Under the pieces are notes generated by a model, which saw only the letters and a program-made list of their open reading frames with translations, was not told where the DNA came from and ran no database searches. Shown here piece by piece: positions 20,629 through 31,678 of a DNA stretch of 64,000 nt. Position 1 is the stretch's first letter. Each line of letters starts with the position of its first letter. The DNA is taken from the NCBI RefSeq assembly GCF_028502605.1, contig NC_079233.1, positions 7,006,001 through 7,070,000 of the forward strand. Direction: 5' to 3'. The translations under genes and the position numbers were made by a program. Source of the DNA: Trichoderma breve. Lineage: Eukaryota; Ascomycota; Sordariomycetes; Hypocreales; Hypocreaceae.

Positions 20629-22229
20629 ATGGCTACCGCATCTATAAGTTGCTCAATGCCCGTCTCCAAGACATCAAGAGAGGAATTATATGTTCCATTC
20701 CTTTCACCACCTCAAAATTTGAAGCAGACTGCAACGACTGCCCCCTCCTCCTCTGTTAACGACGGAGACACCCCTGCCTTGCTCCATCGATCACTAGTTA
20801 CTCGCCCTCATTTGGTTGATCATGCCGATGGCAGTTACCTCTATCTCGCTGATGGCCGCTATATTCTCGATGCTTGTGGAGGAGCAGCCGTAGCTGTCAT
20901 TGGTCATGGCAATGCCGAAGTAATCGCAGCTACTGCAGCTCAGATGCAACGAACAAGCTATATCCACACAGGCGCGTATACAACAACGGCAGCTGAAGAT
21001 TTGGCCGAATTTATTCTCGAATGCGGCACTTCTGTCAGCGGCAGCGACAGCTACTTTGATCACGGCTTGACTAGGGCCTTTTTTGTAGGCAGCGGCAGTG
21101 AAGCAAACGAATCAGCTATGAAGATCGCGCGGCAGTACTTCTTTGAAAGAGGCGAACTACAGCGACAGCATTACGTCTCGCGCCGACAGGCATACCATGG
21201 GAACACATTTGGTTCCATGTCCGTCTCATCAGTTCTAGGACGCCGAGTACCTTATGAAGACGTTCTTCTGCCGAATGTAACATTTGTCAATCCCGCATTT
21301 GAGTATCACTATCGCCACAACAATGAGACAGAAGAAGAATATGCAGAGAGATTAATCCATGAGCTGGAGGCCCATTTCTTGGAGATTGGACCTGAGAAGA
21401 TTATCTCTTTCATGTGAGTCTGCCTTTTAAAAATCTCCATCAATCTGTCATGTCTAACGATATTCACAACTTCAGAGTTGAGCCGGTAGTCGGTGCAACA
21501 TCTGGCTGTGTCACAGCCCCCAAGAGTTACTTCAGTGGTGTTCGTTCACTTTGCGACAAGTATGGTATCTTGCTACATTTTGATGAGGTCATGTGTGGTG
21601 TAGGCCGTACAGGATCATATTTTGCCTTTGAACAGGAAGATGGTGGCGTCTTGCCTGACATCGTTACCATCGGCAAAGGATTGGGTGGTGGATACGTGCC
21701 TCTTGCGGCCATGCTAGTTAATGACAGAATTGTCAACACTCTACGTCAAGGTACATCCGTGTTCAATCATGGGCACACGTTCCAGGCGCATCCGACGGCA
21801 TGTTCAGCAGCACTTGCTGTACAGAAAATTATCCGAAGGGAGGGGCTGGTATCCAGATGCGCTGACTTGGGCACCAGATTTGGACAGCGTCTGCGTACTG
21901 AGTTCGGGTGCTGCAAGTACATAGGTGATGTCCGTGGCCGCGGCCTGTTCTGGGCGCTTGAGTTTGTCCAAGATAAGGACACAAAAACTCCGTTTGAGCC
22001 ATCAGTTGGATTTGGGGCCCAGATCCATCAATTGGCATTCGATTTGGGTATGGCGGTATATCCCTGTGTGGGAACAGTGGATGGTGTTGTTGGAGATCAT
22101 ATTCTTCTTGCTCCCCCGTTCAATATCTCGGACGATGAGCTCGATATCATTATCTCGACACTTCGGCGCGCTTATCATGAGGTTGAGTTGCACTATGACA
22201 ATGCAATGAGAGGAAAAGTGGCAGTTTAA
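20629..22229 (+). CDS. Class-III PLP-dependent aminotransferase
   Basis: Spliced protein of 512 residues with one intron (21414-21475). It has the fold-type-I class-III pattern: DACGGAAVAVIGHGN near the N-terminus, FVGSGSEANESAMKIAR for PLP phosphate binding, AYHGNTFGSMS, LLHFDEVMCGVGRTG with the PLP-ring Asp298, and the Schiff-base Lys329 in TIGKGLGGGY. GHTFQAHPTACSAALAV follows. The family moves amino groups from omega-, beta- or gamma-amino donors to keto acids; the nearest relatives are usually annotated only as class-III enzymes. No targeting signal stands out. It is convergent with a Zn2Cys6 regulator and near an S58 aminopeptidase, which could supply its amino-acid substrate. The substrate is unknown. 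Confidence 0.92.
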
Positions 22230-22352
22230 CGGCCTAGCTTAAGACTAGGAGGGGTACATTAAGGCGGGAGTATATCATCAACTTATAATAGAGTTGTAAC
22301 CATAGCAGTCTCTATACATGGCCGATTGAATAACGCAGCTGAATGACCAATA

Positions 22353-24733
22353 TCACAACATTGACGCTGAATCCGCAGCGTAATCCCACGGAGCATGTTC
22401 TGGTGCAAAAGAGACGCCTATTTGATCCTCCCATAAAGGCCAGATGGCATTCCACTCGTTGCCATTACCATCATAGTATAACATTGTGTCAAGCTGCGGC
22501 TGTATCTGCTGCTGAAACTGTGTCGAGTTTCGAACGCTCATCACTTCAGAAATAGAATGGCTCCCGGCAAGAGTCGCATGCCCTTCGTTGACAGTATTAG
22601 ACCTAGGGGTCGCTGGTAAATCTCTCGGGTGATCTTGAGGCTCCATATGAGTATCAGTTTCCACCTCTGAGGGGAAGCTGGATGCACTGTGGTTTATGAT
22701 CGCCTCTAATGCTAAAAAGTCTGTGCGAGTTTTGCCAATAAATTTGGCCTGGTCACGACCGGCCCGTTCGAATAGACGCTGGATGGTCTCTATGGCCGTC
22801 CACCAACGAGCTCCTATTGCCCACTGTGTACGAAATCGGTCAAGATACGCTCTGTCGGCGTTGAAGTCTGCCGCAGCTGTCGTACTTCGACCCAGGTTCA
22901 TTCGGGGGAAGTACAAGACGTATGCATTCATAGTTGCGGCTGAGAAGGCACAAAAGCCTGAGAAGGGTGTGAAAAAGGGCGTCGCTGCAGCATCTAACCG
23001 GCGAAGGATATCGGTTATGTGTGCGGAAGATGCGAACAGCTCATATGATCTTTCTTCCCACCATCCCGAAGGTGCCTCCTGCGCCAAAAGGGGCGGATCT
23101 ACCGGCCCTGAAGGTTGGGACGTGGGCGTCGGAAGAAAAGGGATGTATTCACGTCCCAGAAACAATCGGCTAGCTTGCATCATTAGAAGGTCTGACAGAC
23201 AGAATGCAGAGAAAAGACATTACCAGAGATGATATATCAGATTGAGATACGCGAAAGAATGTGCCTGTCCAAGACTTGCATGAACTTCTAACGCTGTATC
23301 TGGAAATCGGATACTACTTTCATGCCTGCCCCGCCACTCCTGCAATTCATCGTATAGAGAAAGCCAGATGGAGCCAAGCTCCCACGGGCATACTATTTGC
23401 TGGCGAGTAGACGGTCGTCGACGGCCACCACCGGCTATCCAATGCAGGATCTTGGACCAAACATCATACCCTTGAACAATCAGGGTATACACTCTGTCCA
23501 AGTCATGATACTTGGCATGATCAATAATTTTGCCTTGCTCAACGTTTGGGTAGATACGAGATGTCGTTTGGCCGAATGCAAAGTCTCGCTGTCCAATAGG
23601 CCAGTGTACATCCACTGAATGAAGGGGAAGAGCCAGTGGCTGAGGTTTCCCACAGAAGACGAGCCTGTCCATGACAAAGCAAGCCCAAAATGTGCGGTTC
23701 AGAATTTCACTCTGCAGTTCCGTGATGTCGCGTTGCTTTGGAAGGGCACTGAGTAGCTGGGCGGATCTTATAGCCATTCCTGTAACACGTCTAAGCATTA
23801 AAGATAAAATCGGTTTCTTCCACAGTTATGCAGAAGAAAGGAGAGAGCAACAGTTGTGTAAAACTTACCACTATCTGCCCATGCCTTATATGTCTTACCA
23901 CATCCCCACTCATACATGGCTATGACCAAGAGTGTCTGCACTGTGAAGACGTCCGGATGGTCGGCGACCGATAAGCTTGACCTTGCGGATGAGATATAGT
24001 CCTCTGTGGATTCTTCATCCTCGCACCATTGGGCACAGAGACCCAAAAGAGCGAGGCACAAACCCTTTAGCTTAGCTACATGACTGTCAGACTCTTGTTG
24101 ATCCACGTTGTCAACTGTATGGTCATCTAGGTGTTTTAAATCCTGTAAGAAACTGGGAAGATGCAGAAAGTTTAGCTCTGGAAATTGTATCACAAATACG
24201 TTTGCCGCTTTGGCAACGCCGTGTACAAAATCCTTTTGTTGGCCATTCGGTCTTCCTTTATGGCCTATTTCCGTGTGGAGATTTGAAGAAGGACTTCTTG
24301 TCCTCTCTATTTGAGGGCCAGGTGTAGCGTGATGTTCGGCCGAGCTACGTTCAGGTATACCGGTAGAAGGCTTGTGACTACCGGCGGTTTCATTCCTACT
24401 AGTTAGATACTTTTATTTCTCTTTTACGGTTAGAATGGATGCGCTACATACGCGGCTGGTAATTTCTTCCGCTTGATGATGGGACGTGTAAGCGTGCAAG
24501 TATGGATAACTCTTGCCGAGCCCTCCTTAATGCAGCTTTGGCACGGCGGGGAGCCGTTATGGACACATTTGATCTTAGCCTTTCTTTGTAATGGTCAGTT
24601 TAACATTTTTGAAACACTGTATGATCTGAATTGTTGAGGCAGCGCTTAGAAGGCAAAGACATTGAATCCGAGAAGCGTATCCGAAACGGTATACTAACCT
24701 ACACCGGGCACATGCAATTGTTGTGCGAACCAT
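22353..24733 (-). CDS. Zn2Cys6 transcription factor with fungal-specific domain
   Basis: Spliced protein of 689 residues from five exons, with introns 23170-23223, 23780-23868, 24399-24451 and 24584-24698. Exon 1 has only 35 coding bases and carries the first two zinc Cys (ACARCR). Exon 2 continues with KAKIKC...GSPPCQSC and a last Cys after an 11-residue gap, longer than the usual 6-9. The middle homology region is present, with WADSGMAIRSAQLL, ILNRTFWACFVMDRL and the following helical stretch. The C-terminus is Gln/Asn-rich and acidic, as in activation regions. Nuclear regulator; likely targets are the flanking aminotransferase and the divergent S58 peptidase, but this is inferred from position. 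The fourth intron was placed using acceptor GCTAG at 23170, because the nearer CAG would create a stop. Confidence 0.88.
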
Positions 24734-25224
24734 GTCTGCTTCACGCAGCCTGGAGCTGGGGCATTCATCAGATCCGGAAAATAGTTTGCTTCTCCCGTAA
24801 TAATTTTGCAGCCGATTGTTTTGCTTGAGTCACAAGGTGAGGGGATTACACTCGAGGATTGAAGGAAGACAAGTCGGGACTTCGGCTTTCGCATTTGATT
24901 GTAAAACAAGAAACACGAGATAAGCATTTAGACTGGGGCAGCTCTTCCTACGGAGTACTTGTAAGCACAGCGTATTCTGTGCTACACGCGAAGTAGGCGT
25001 ACTTCTCACGCAGAGGAATGCTAAACCAAATAAAGGACTAGCTCACAAGTATTAGCGTCGCGTTTCGGGTTTCCATGATATCGGCCAAGATTCTTGATGA
25101 AATGAGACTTCAACACGGTCACAACTTAGCAGGATATAACCCCTTGCCTGACCTGGCATTCTTGGAGTTTAGCTAGTGAAATTCAATTTGCGTTGTGAAC
25201 TTAGTGTATAATATTTCATATCAC
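24734..25224. promoter_or_regulatory. Divergent promoter, regulator and S58 peptidase
   Basis: A 491-bp gap between two divergent start codons. No clear repeated motif seen. It probably contains both promoters. Confidence 0.45.
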
Positions 25225-26713
25225 ATGTCAACAATGATTGTCCCAACTGGAGAGTCAACGAAGCCTCGAATTCGAGATCTAGGCTATGCGCCGGGAAGGT
25301 TCCCACCAGGGCCCCAGAATTCTATCTTGGACGTTGATGGTAAAATCGCTGCCTTCTGTGAAACACCTGAAACAATTGCTTACCCTTACTTTACAGGTGT
25401 ACAAGTTGGTCAAGTTACCATTCACGAGGAGCGCGGCATTCACACAGGAGTCACGGTCATCTTGCCCCGTGGCCCTGAAGAAACAGCTCTGTCGCCATGT
25501 TATGCGGCTACCCATGGCCTGAATGCAGCTGGTGAAATGACAGGCGCCCATATGATTTACGAATGGGGCCACCTTGCTTGTGTTAGTTCACGTATTCGTC
25601 TCAGCAAGCGATGAACACCATTGCTAATTCATTCCAAGCCAATTGCAATCACAAATACTGTTAGTATTGGCAAAGTTTACGATGCATTATTCCTATGGTG
25701 CATGGAGCAATCTCGGAAGAGAGGAGAGAACGACTTAGAGGCTTTGCGCCGGTTTACGATCCCAGTTGTAGCAGAAACGTTTGATGGATATCTTAACGAC
25801 ATTTGCGCGTCAGTAATAGACAGGGATGTAGTTAACAAGGCAATAGCTGCAGCGCAACATCAGCCAAAAGTTCTTGAGGGCAATCACGGCGGGGGCACTG
25901 CTATGATTTGTTCAGGTTATAAGGGAGGCACAGGCACTAGCTCGCGTGTCGTTCCTGGCCCACAAAAGAACTATACTCTCGGTGTTGTTGTACAGGCCAA
26001 TCACGGCGGACGGCCAGATCTACGAATAGCCGATGTCCCAGTCGGAAGGCTTTTGATGGAAGAGGATCGTAAGAGGTCAGCTGGTGAAGCCGAGAAGAAG
26101 GAAGAGGCTCCAGAAGGGGGGAAAGCTATGGAAGGCAGTAAGTCATTCTCGCTACGAAGGGTATCCATGGAAAAAGACACTTACATTACATCAGGTGTCA
26201 TTGTAGTTATTGCGTAAGTCTTACCTCTTCACTGTCAACCAAGAAGATGTCGATCACTGACTAGCTGCAGAACGGATGCACCATTGCTTCCACACCAACT
26301 GAAGAGACTCGCCCAACATGCTGGAATGGGTGTAGCTCAGGTACATATGCCATTTTTAAGCTTACCTTTAACGTTTCATACTGATGCTTGTGCAGGTCAG
26401 TGGCCACTCAGCTGGACGAAACTTTTCTGGCGAAATCTTCTTGGCCTTCTCTACGGGAACATCACCGAATAAGTTGGCCGAAGCATCGAATGGAATGTCC
26501 TATCTGCCACCCGTGGAGACACAGGGAGTCGACACTGTAAGAAATGAAACCATTGACACATTACTATATGCAGTATCAGAGGCTACGGAGGAGGCTATTT
26601 TGAACGCTCTATGTCAGGCTGAAACTCTGACAGGATTTCAAGGAAGAACAATTGAAGCCCTACCGCTGGACAGAGTACAAGCTTTATTGAACAAGTATAT
26701 GGTGCCTAAATAG
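25225..26713 (+). CDS. S58 family aminopeptidase (DmpA/BapA-like)
   Basis: Spliced protein of 439 residues from four exons, with introns 25582-25638, 26214-26270 and 26341-26395. The family comprises Ntn-fold enzymes that self-cleave and remove N-terminal D- or beta-amino acids. Family-like segments are RIRDLGYAPG, the NSILDVDGK loop, ATHGLNAAGEMTG, PIAITNTVSIGKVYDA, VVAETFDGYLNDIC, LGVVVQANHGGR, VIVVIATDAPLLPHQLKRLA and GEIFLAFSTG. The usual autocleavage region just before VIVVIATDAP reads TSGVIV (Ser304-Gly305), preceded by a charged insert of about 40 residues (EEDRKRSAGEAEKKEEAPEGG and on). No signal peptide is seen. The apparent frame break near 25612 is an intron with branch GCTAAT, not a mutation. 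It is divergent from the Zn2Cys6 gene and near an aminotransferase. Confidence 0.85.
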
Positions 26714-27780
26714 TACAATTGGAGTAGAGAGCGGTAATTATATAACGACTAATGCATATTGTTGTTTTACATCCGCTTACCCGATGGTGCCAAGCCAACA
26801 CCATTGTCTAACATTTGACGATTTATAGACAGAGTGTGCACGCCAATACCGTCCTCTTGATATACCTCTCTCTGATCAAGTATCCAGGAGTTGCTTTGTA
26901 ATAACGAGCTTAGCTCGTAATGGGAGCCGGATGCCTTTGTGCCAAGACCTGCATGAAGAAAAACAAACCGTAGGATATTTCAAATTAGTTTAACCTTGCA
27001 CGTTACAATGAGCCGATATTTCGCATGAAACCCAGGTGATCATTTGATGTTTACATCAACAACACCCGACCACTTCGGCTTAGGCTAGCCCGGGAGTTCT
27101 GGAGCTCTCGTGGGCGTATTCCCGCAACCCCGCAATTTCCACTGCAACACCCCGCATCTCATCGACGCTTGTGAGCCCACCGGTTGAACAAGAGCAACAC
27201 GCAGGCATTGACAAAAGTTGGTCCCATGAGCCTGTGTATGCGTGTTTGTGTCTAGCTATTTGTGACCGGTTCAAAGGGAATGCCTAACTTCGAGACGTTT
27301 AACGATATCAAGGCACACGAACTCTGTTAGGGTTGCTTTGCCGTTACTGCTGCAACCACCCCGCTCGCAAATGAGAAAACTTTCAGCGTTGTGTTGTTGC
27401 ATTGAAGTAGTAAAGGCTCCCATCCCGACCTGAATACAGTACATGCTTTGTCGATCGCAAGAAATTAAGCACAGCCGCCTGACTCCCGATGACGAAGTAT
27501 GTCATGGTAGAGCCGGGGTAGAGATGGCAAGTCTCCAGGCCCAATGGCCAATAATATCGAAATCGATGCAGCTATAATCATGCTAGAACGCGTTTCCTGA
27601 TGTCATCTGCCGCCGTACCTGGGGCTATTAGCAGAGGTTCGGGTTGCTATAAGACCGACAAATTTCAACATTCCTTTTTGCCTTTTCGCAATTATAGCAC
27701 ACCTGGGGGGCCCTTGAGAAGTGTGCAACTCTTACAGCTGAGGCGTATCGCATTTATATGAGCGCTGCTGAGATACCGCT
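26714..27780. other. Intergenic, beta-mannosidase promoter
   Basis: Just over 1 kb without a supportable gene. The right part is the likely promoter of the beta-mannosidase. ORF fragments lack motifs. Confidence 0.5.
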
Positions 27781-30700
27781 ATGAGGCTCATTTCGTCCAT
27801 AGCGACGGTGGGAAGGACGGTGGCAGTGTTTGCGCAGCTTGCTGCAGCAGGAAAGAATGTCATTGATCTCTCCAAACAAAAATGGACACTCACAAGCCCC
27901 AATTTCAACAATATTTCAGTCCCTGGAAAAGTGCCATCGCATGCCCATGTTGACCTCTATGAGGCGAATATCATCAGCGACCCGTACGTATCAATGCTCC
28001 GCTTACAAGAGCGAACCCCTGTACTTATACTAACGCAACGTTTATAGTTTAATTGAACTCAACGATTTCAACCTTCGTTGGATCGGCAACAATAACTGGA
28101 CCTACACTAGCGAGATTGAAGGCCTGTATGATCACGGAACCACCAACGACTTGCTTCTTGTGCAGGATTTGACCGGGCGTAGGCAAACATCTGACCTCGC
28201 CAGCTATCTTGTCTTCAACGGCCTCGATACCTACGCTGCCGTCGAATTCTGCGGAGAGCATGTCGGTAATGCGGACAATCAGTTCCGACAGTGGGTTTTT
28301 GACATTTCCGAGGTCCTGGCATCATGCACGGCCGCTCAACCTCAGCTCACCGTCAAGTTTGGCGCCACTCCCAACATCTCGGCAGCCATAGCCAAAGAGC
28401 CCGGGCAGGAGACATGGCCAAATGGCATCAATGAGGTCTATGAGATTCCAAATAGGTGGTTTGTGCGAAAGGAGCAATCCGACTTTGGATGGTACGTTGC
28501 CTCATGTACAGTGATTGTTATATACATGACTGACCTTATTTCTGTAGGGACTGGGGCCCTGCGTTTGTCCCGGTAGGAATTTGGCAGCCTGCATACCTCG
28601 TCCAACTTGCCGGACCGAGTGCTGTATATGTGAAAAACTCAGCTTTTGACCTATATCGAAAAGGCCAATTGAACAATCTGCCGCCAGATCAGACCGCTGA
28701 CTGGATCTTTAACGCGAGCATTGACACTGTCGGAACTATTCCCGAGGGTGCGCAGATGAGATATACGATTATCGATTCAGATTCACATGACGAGGTGAGC
28801 TGTGGAAACTTCAGCAACGTATCGAATGGAGGCGACGTCGTCACCGGTATCACGACCCTTGATGCTTCCAAATACGAGCTATGGTGGCCCAATGGCCTCG
28901 GTCCGCAGAAGCTCTATAATATGAGTGTTGAGGTCACCTTTGAAGGGAAGACCATTGCCTCTGTCAATAAGCGAATGGGATTCAGAACAATCGTTCTCAA
29001 CATGGAACCCATTAGCGACTTGGAGCTGTCGCAAGGCATCATCAACGGTAGCAACTGTAAGAATAGGCTGTCTTCCTCCTTCAGGCTACAACACAGGCTA
29101 ACTCAGAGTATAGTCCATTTTGAGATCAACGGCAACGTATTTTATGCCAAAGGCAGCAACTTTGTGCCCCCAGATCCATTTTGGCCTCGCGTCACGGTTG
29201 AGCATATCCATGAGATCCTCTCTGATGTAGTGGATGCCAACCAGAATATGCTGCGCGTGTGGTCGAGCGGAGCTTACTCTCCCGACTTCATGTACGATCT
29301 TGCTGATGAGATGGGCATCCTGCTGTGGTGCGAGTTTGAATTCAGTGTTTCCCTATACCCTGTCGCGCCGGCCTTCCTCGAGAATGTCCGACAAGAGGCT
29401 GTTTATCAGGTGCGAAGGGCGAATCACCACCCTTCTCTGGCTCTTTGGGCTGGAGGAAATGAAATGGAGAAAGATGAGCTGCCTGCCGTCAGGTCGCAAG
29501 CCCCATCTCAGTACGAGCGGTATTTGAGCGAGTACCTCGAGTTGTTCCTCAATACATTGCTTCCTACAGTGTATGGCAACTCTCACAGCATCAGCTATAT
29601 GCCTTGTAGCACCAACAATGGCTACCTTGAACTCAATTTCAGCCTACCCATTCCATTCGTGGATCGCCTTTACAACACCACGCCCGGATACCTCTACGGC
29701 GATAGCGATTTTTACGATTACAATGCAGCGGATGCTTTCAACATCAACAAGTACGTCCTTGGTCGGTTTGCCAATGAGTTTGGCTTCCACTCCATGCCTA
29801 GCCTCGAGACATGGCGCGAGGCCATTCCCGAAGACCAACTTCACTTTAACTCAACCATGACTGTCTTGCGCAATCACCACTATCCGCCCGGCAGTCTCAC
29901 CACCAACAATACTGCTGATCCTCTGAGGGGTATGGGCGAGATGACTCTTGGTGTTACGCTTTGGTACCCGACACCGGCCAAGACTGATTCTGTCGCCAAC
30001 TTTGCTGCCTGGTGCCACGCTACCCAGATCTTTCAGGCTGACTTTTATCATACAAAGATTCAGTACTACCGCGCAGGATCGGGAATGCCTCAGAGGCAGC
30101 TTGGCTCGCTTTATTGGCAGCTTAATGATATCTGGCAGGCGCCGACATGGTCAAGCAGGGAGTATGATGGCCGGTGGAAGGTCAACTTTTATGCAACAAA
30201 AGACATCTTCCAACCAGTCATTATTGCCCCGGTATACAACGTCACTACGGGTATCTTGGAAATGTACGTCGTGTCGGACTTGTGGAGTGATGTTTCGGGA
30301 GAGGCAAGCTGGGAATGGCTCGGCTATGATGGAAGTCCAGTTGGTTCCTCTGATGCATCTGTGAAGTCGCAGCAGTTCACAGTCGGCCCCGTCAACTCTA
30401 CTGTCTTGGCGAGGTTGAATATAACGGCACTTACAAGCAGCGGCAATCTTCCGGCCGCTAACGCAGTGTTGATTGCCAACATTACAGCGACAGGAACGCC
30501 GCCAAATTCCCAGGGCACAAAAACCTACTCGCACTCAAACTATTTCACAGCCACGCCTCTCAGTAAATCTGAGTTGATCGACCCGGGATTGACAATTCGC
30601 CAAGATGGAAATGCCTTCACTGTCACGGCTGAGAAGGGTGTCAGTGCATTTACGTGGATCGCGTTAGACCCGAGCGACGCCGGTGCTATTGTCACTTTTG

Positions 30701-30828
30701 ATGATAATGGGTTTTGGCTGCGACAAGGGCAGAGTAAGACAGTTGGATATAGTGTTCGTGGAGCAAGCGCTGGCTGGGAGAGTCGCGTCACTGTACAGAG
30801 CATCTGGAACGATACGCTTTCTTCTTAG
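27781..30828 (+). CDS. mndA: Secreted beta-mannosidase, GH2
   Basis: Spliced protein of 956 residues from four exons, with introns 27984-28047, 28492-28547 and 29057-29113. Residues 1-24 look like a signal peptide. The GH2 sandwich domain is seen in the LRWIGNNNWTYTSEI region, then WDWGPAFVPVGIWQP, NGLGPQKLYN and MGFRTIVLN. The catalytic barrel contains GNVFYAKGSNFVPPDPFWPR, LWAGGNEMEKDE with acid/base Glu502, and RFANEFGFHSMPS with nucleophile Glu607. The protein removes terminal beta-1,4-mannose from manno-oligosaccharides outside the cell. Many N-glycosylation sequons support secretion. The third intron is 57 bp and has no stop in frame, so the unspliced frame reads through; splicing joins SN to HFEIN through a Phe and restores the family pattern. 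Length is close to Aspergillus MndA-type enzymes. Confidence 0.93.
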
Positions 30829-31191
30829 CAAGATATTAGCCATTGCATAGATTAAATTGCATTAGTATCCATGGATGATAATCTTTTCCTCTTCCACCAG
30901 CTGTATTTTCCGGTGCCAGTCAATATCTACCGAGGCATATTAGTAATTTTATGTGTATAATGAGACGTTATAAGATTCGGAGACTGGTATACGTATTTAT
31001 AGGCTCTACTCTTCGGTGGAGAGTTCAGTAGGGAAGCAGAACTCATTATATATACACTCCAGCCGCCATAAAAACTCTTGATAGCTCTTCAAATAAATCC
31101 GGCCCGTTTGTTCCCCAAGCAATCTGCCTATCTAACGTCTTTCCAGTAGTATTTACACTCGATGTAGTGGTCTACTAACAAAGAAAGATGC
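30829..31191. other. Convergent 3' intergenic region
   Basis: Spacer between the convergent beta-mannosidase and RidA-like gene ends. Nothing else seen. Confidence 0.5.
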
Positions 31192-31678
31192 CTATGCTTC
31201 TTGCGGGTCGTGAGCAACGGCTTCGATCTCCACGCGCATACCAGGCAGTCCCAGCTTGGTCACACCGATGGCGGTCCAGATTGGTTTATGGTCCGGAATC
31301 CACTTCTTGAAATTCTCCGTCATATGGGCGATAACTTCGTCTCCAAGGTTGGTATGGTACGACCTGATTTGAACGGCCTGAGAAAGCCCCTTGCTGCCTG
31401 CATTTTTCAGCGTCAGATCAACATTTCGAAATGCTTGATCAATCTCTTCCTTGATATCCGCCGAGATTACGACATCTTCCGAATTGGGATCCCATCCACC
31501 TAAACATTGTTAGTTTGTGTTTCTGCAATCTGTTGAAAAAAAGCATATTATTGTATCACATACCTTGACCGCTAATGTCGACACGGCTGCCAATTCGGAC
31601 AGCCTGGCTATACCCATACAGCTTAAATGCGTGGTCTCCAAATCCAGGGTAAGCAGAGAACTTTGGATTGTTAGACAT
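31192..31678 (-). CDS. RidA/YjgF/YER057c/UK114 family protein
   Basis: Spliced protein of 140 residues with one intron (31500-31563). The pattern follows the family: YSQAVRIGSRVDISGQGGWD, DIKEEIDQAFRNVDLTLKNAG, VQIRSYHTNL and PIWTAIGVTKLGLPGMRVEIEAVA, including the Arg in the LGLPGMRVEIEA strand that binds substrate carboxylates in RidA enamine/imine deaminases. These form trimers and hydrolyse reactive imines made by PLP enzymes, though many fungal paralogues have unknown substrates. No mitochondrial signal is seen, so the protein is probably cytosolic. No obvious partner lies beside it. Confidence 0.9.

Noticed and set aside
25561..25640. Apparent frameshift in the S58 peptidase gene
   Set aside because: Explained by a 57-bp intron (donor GTTAGT, branch GCTAAT, acceptor AAG) that restores the PIAITNTVSIG segment.
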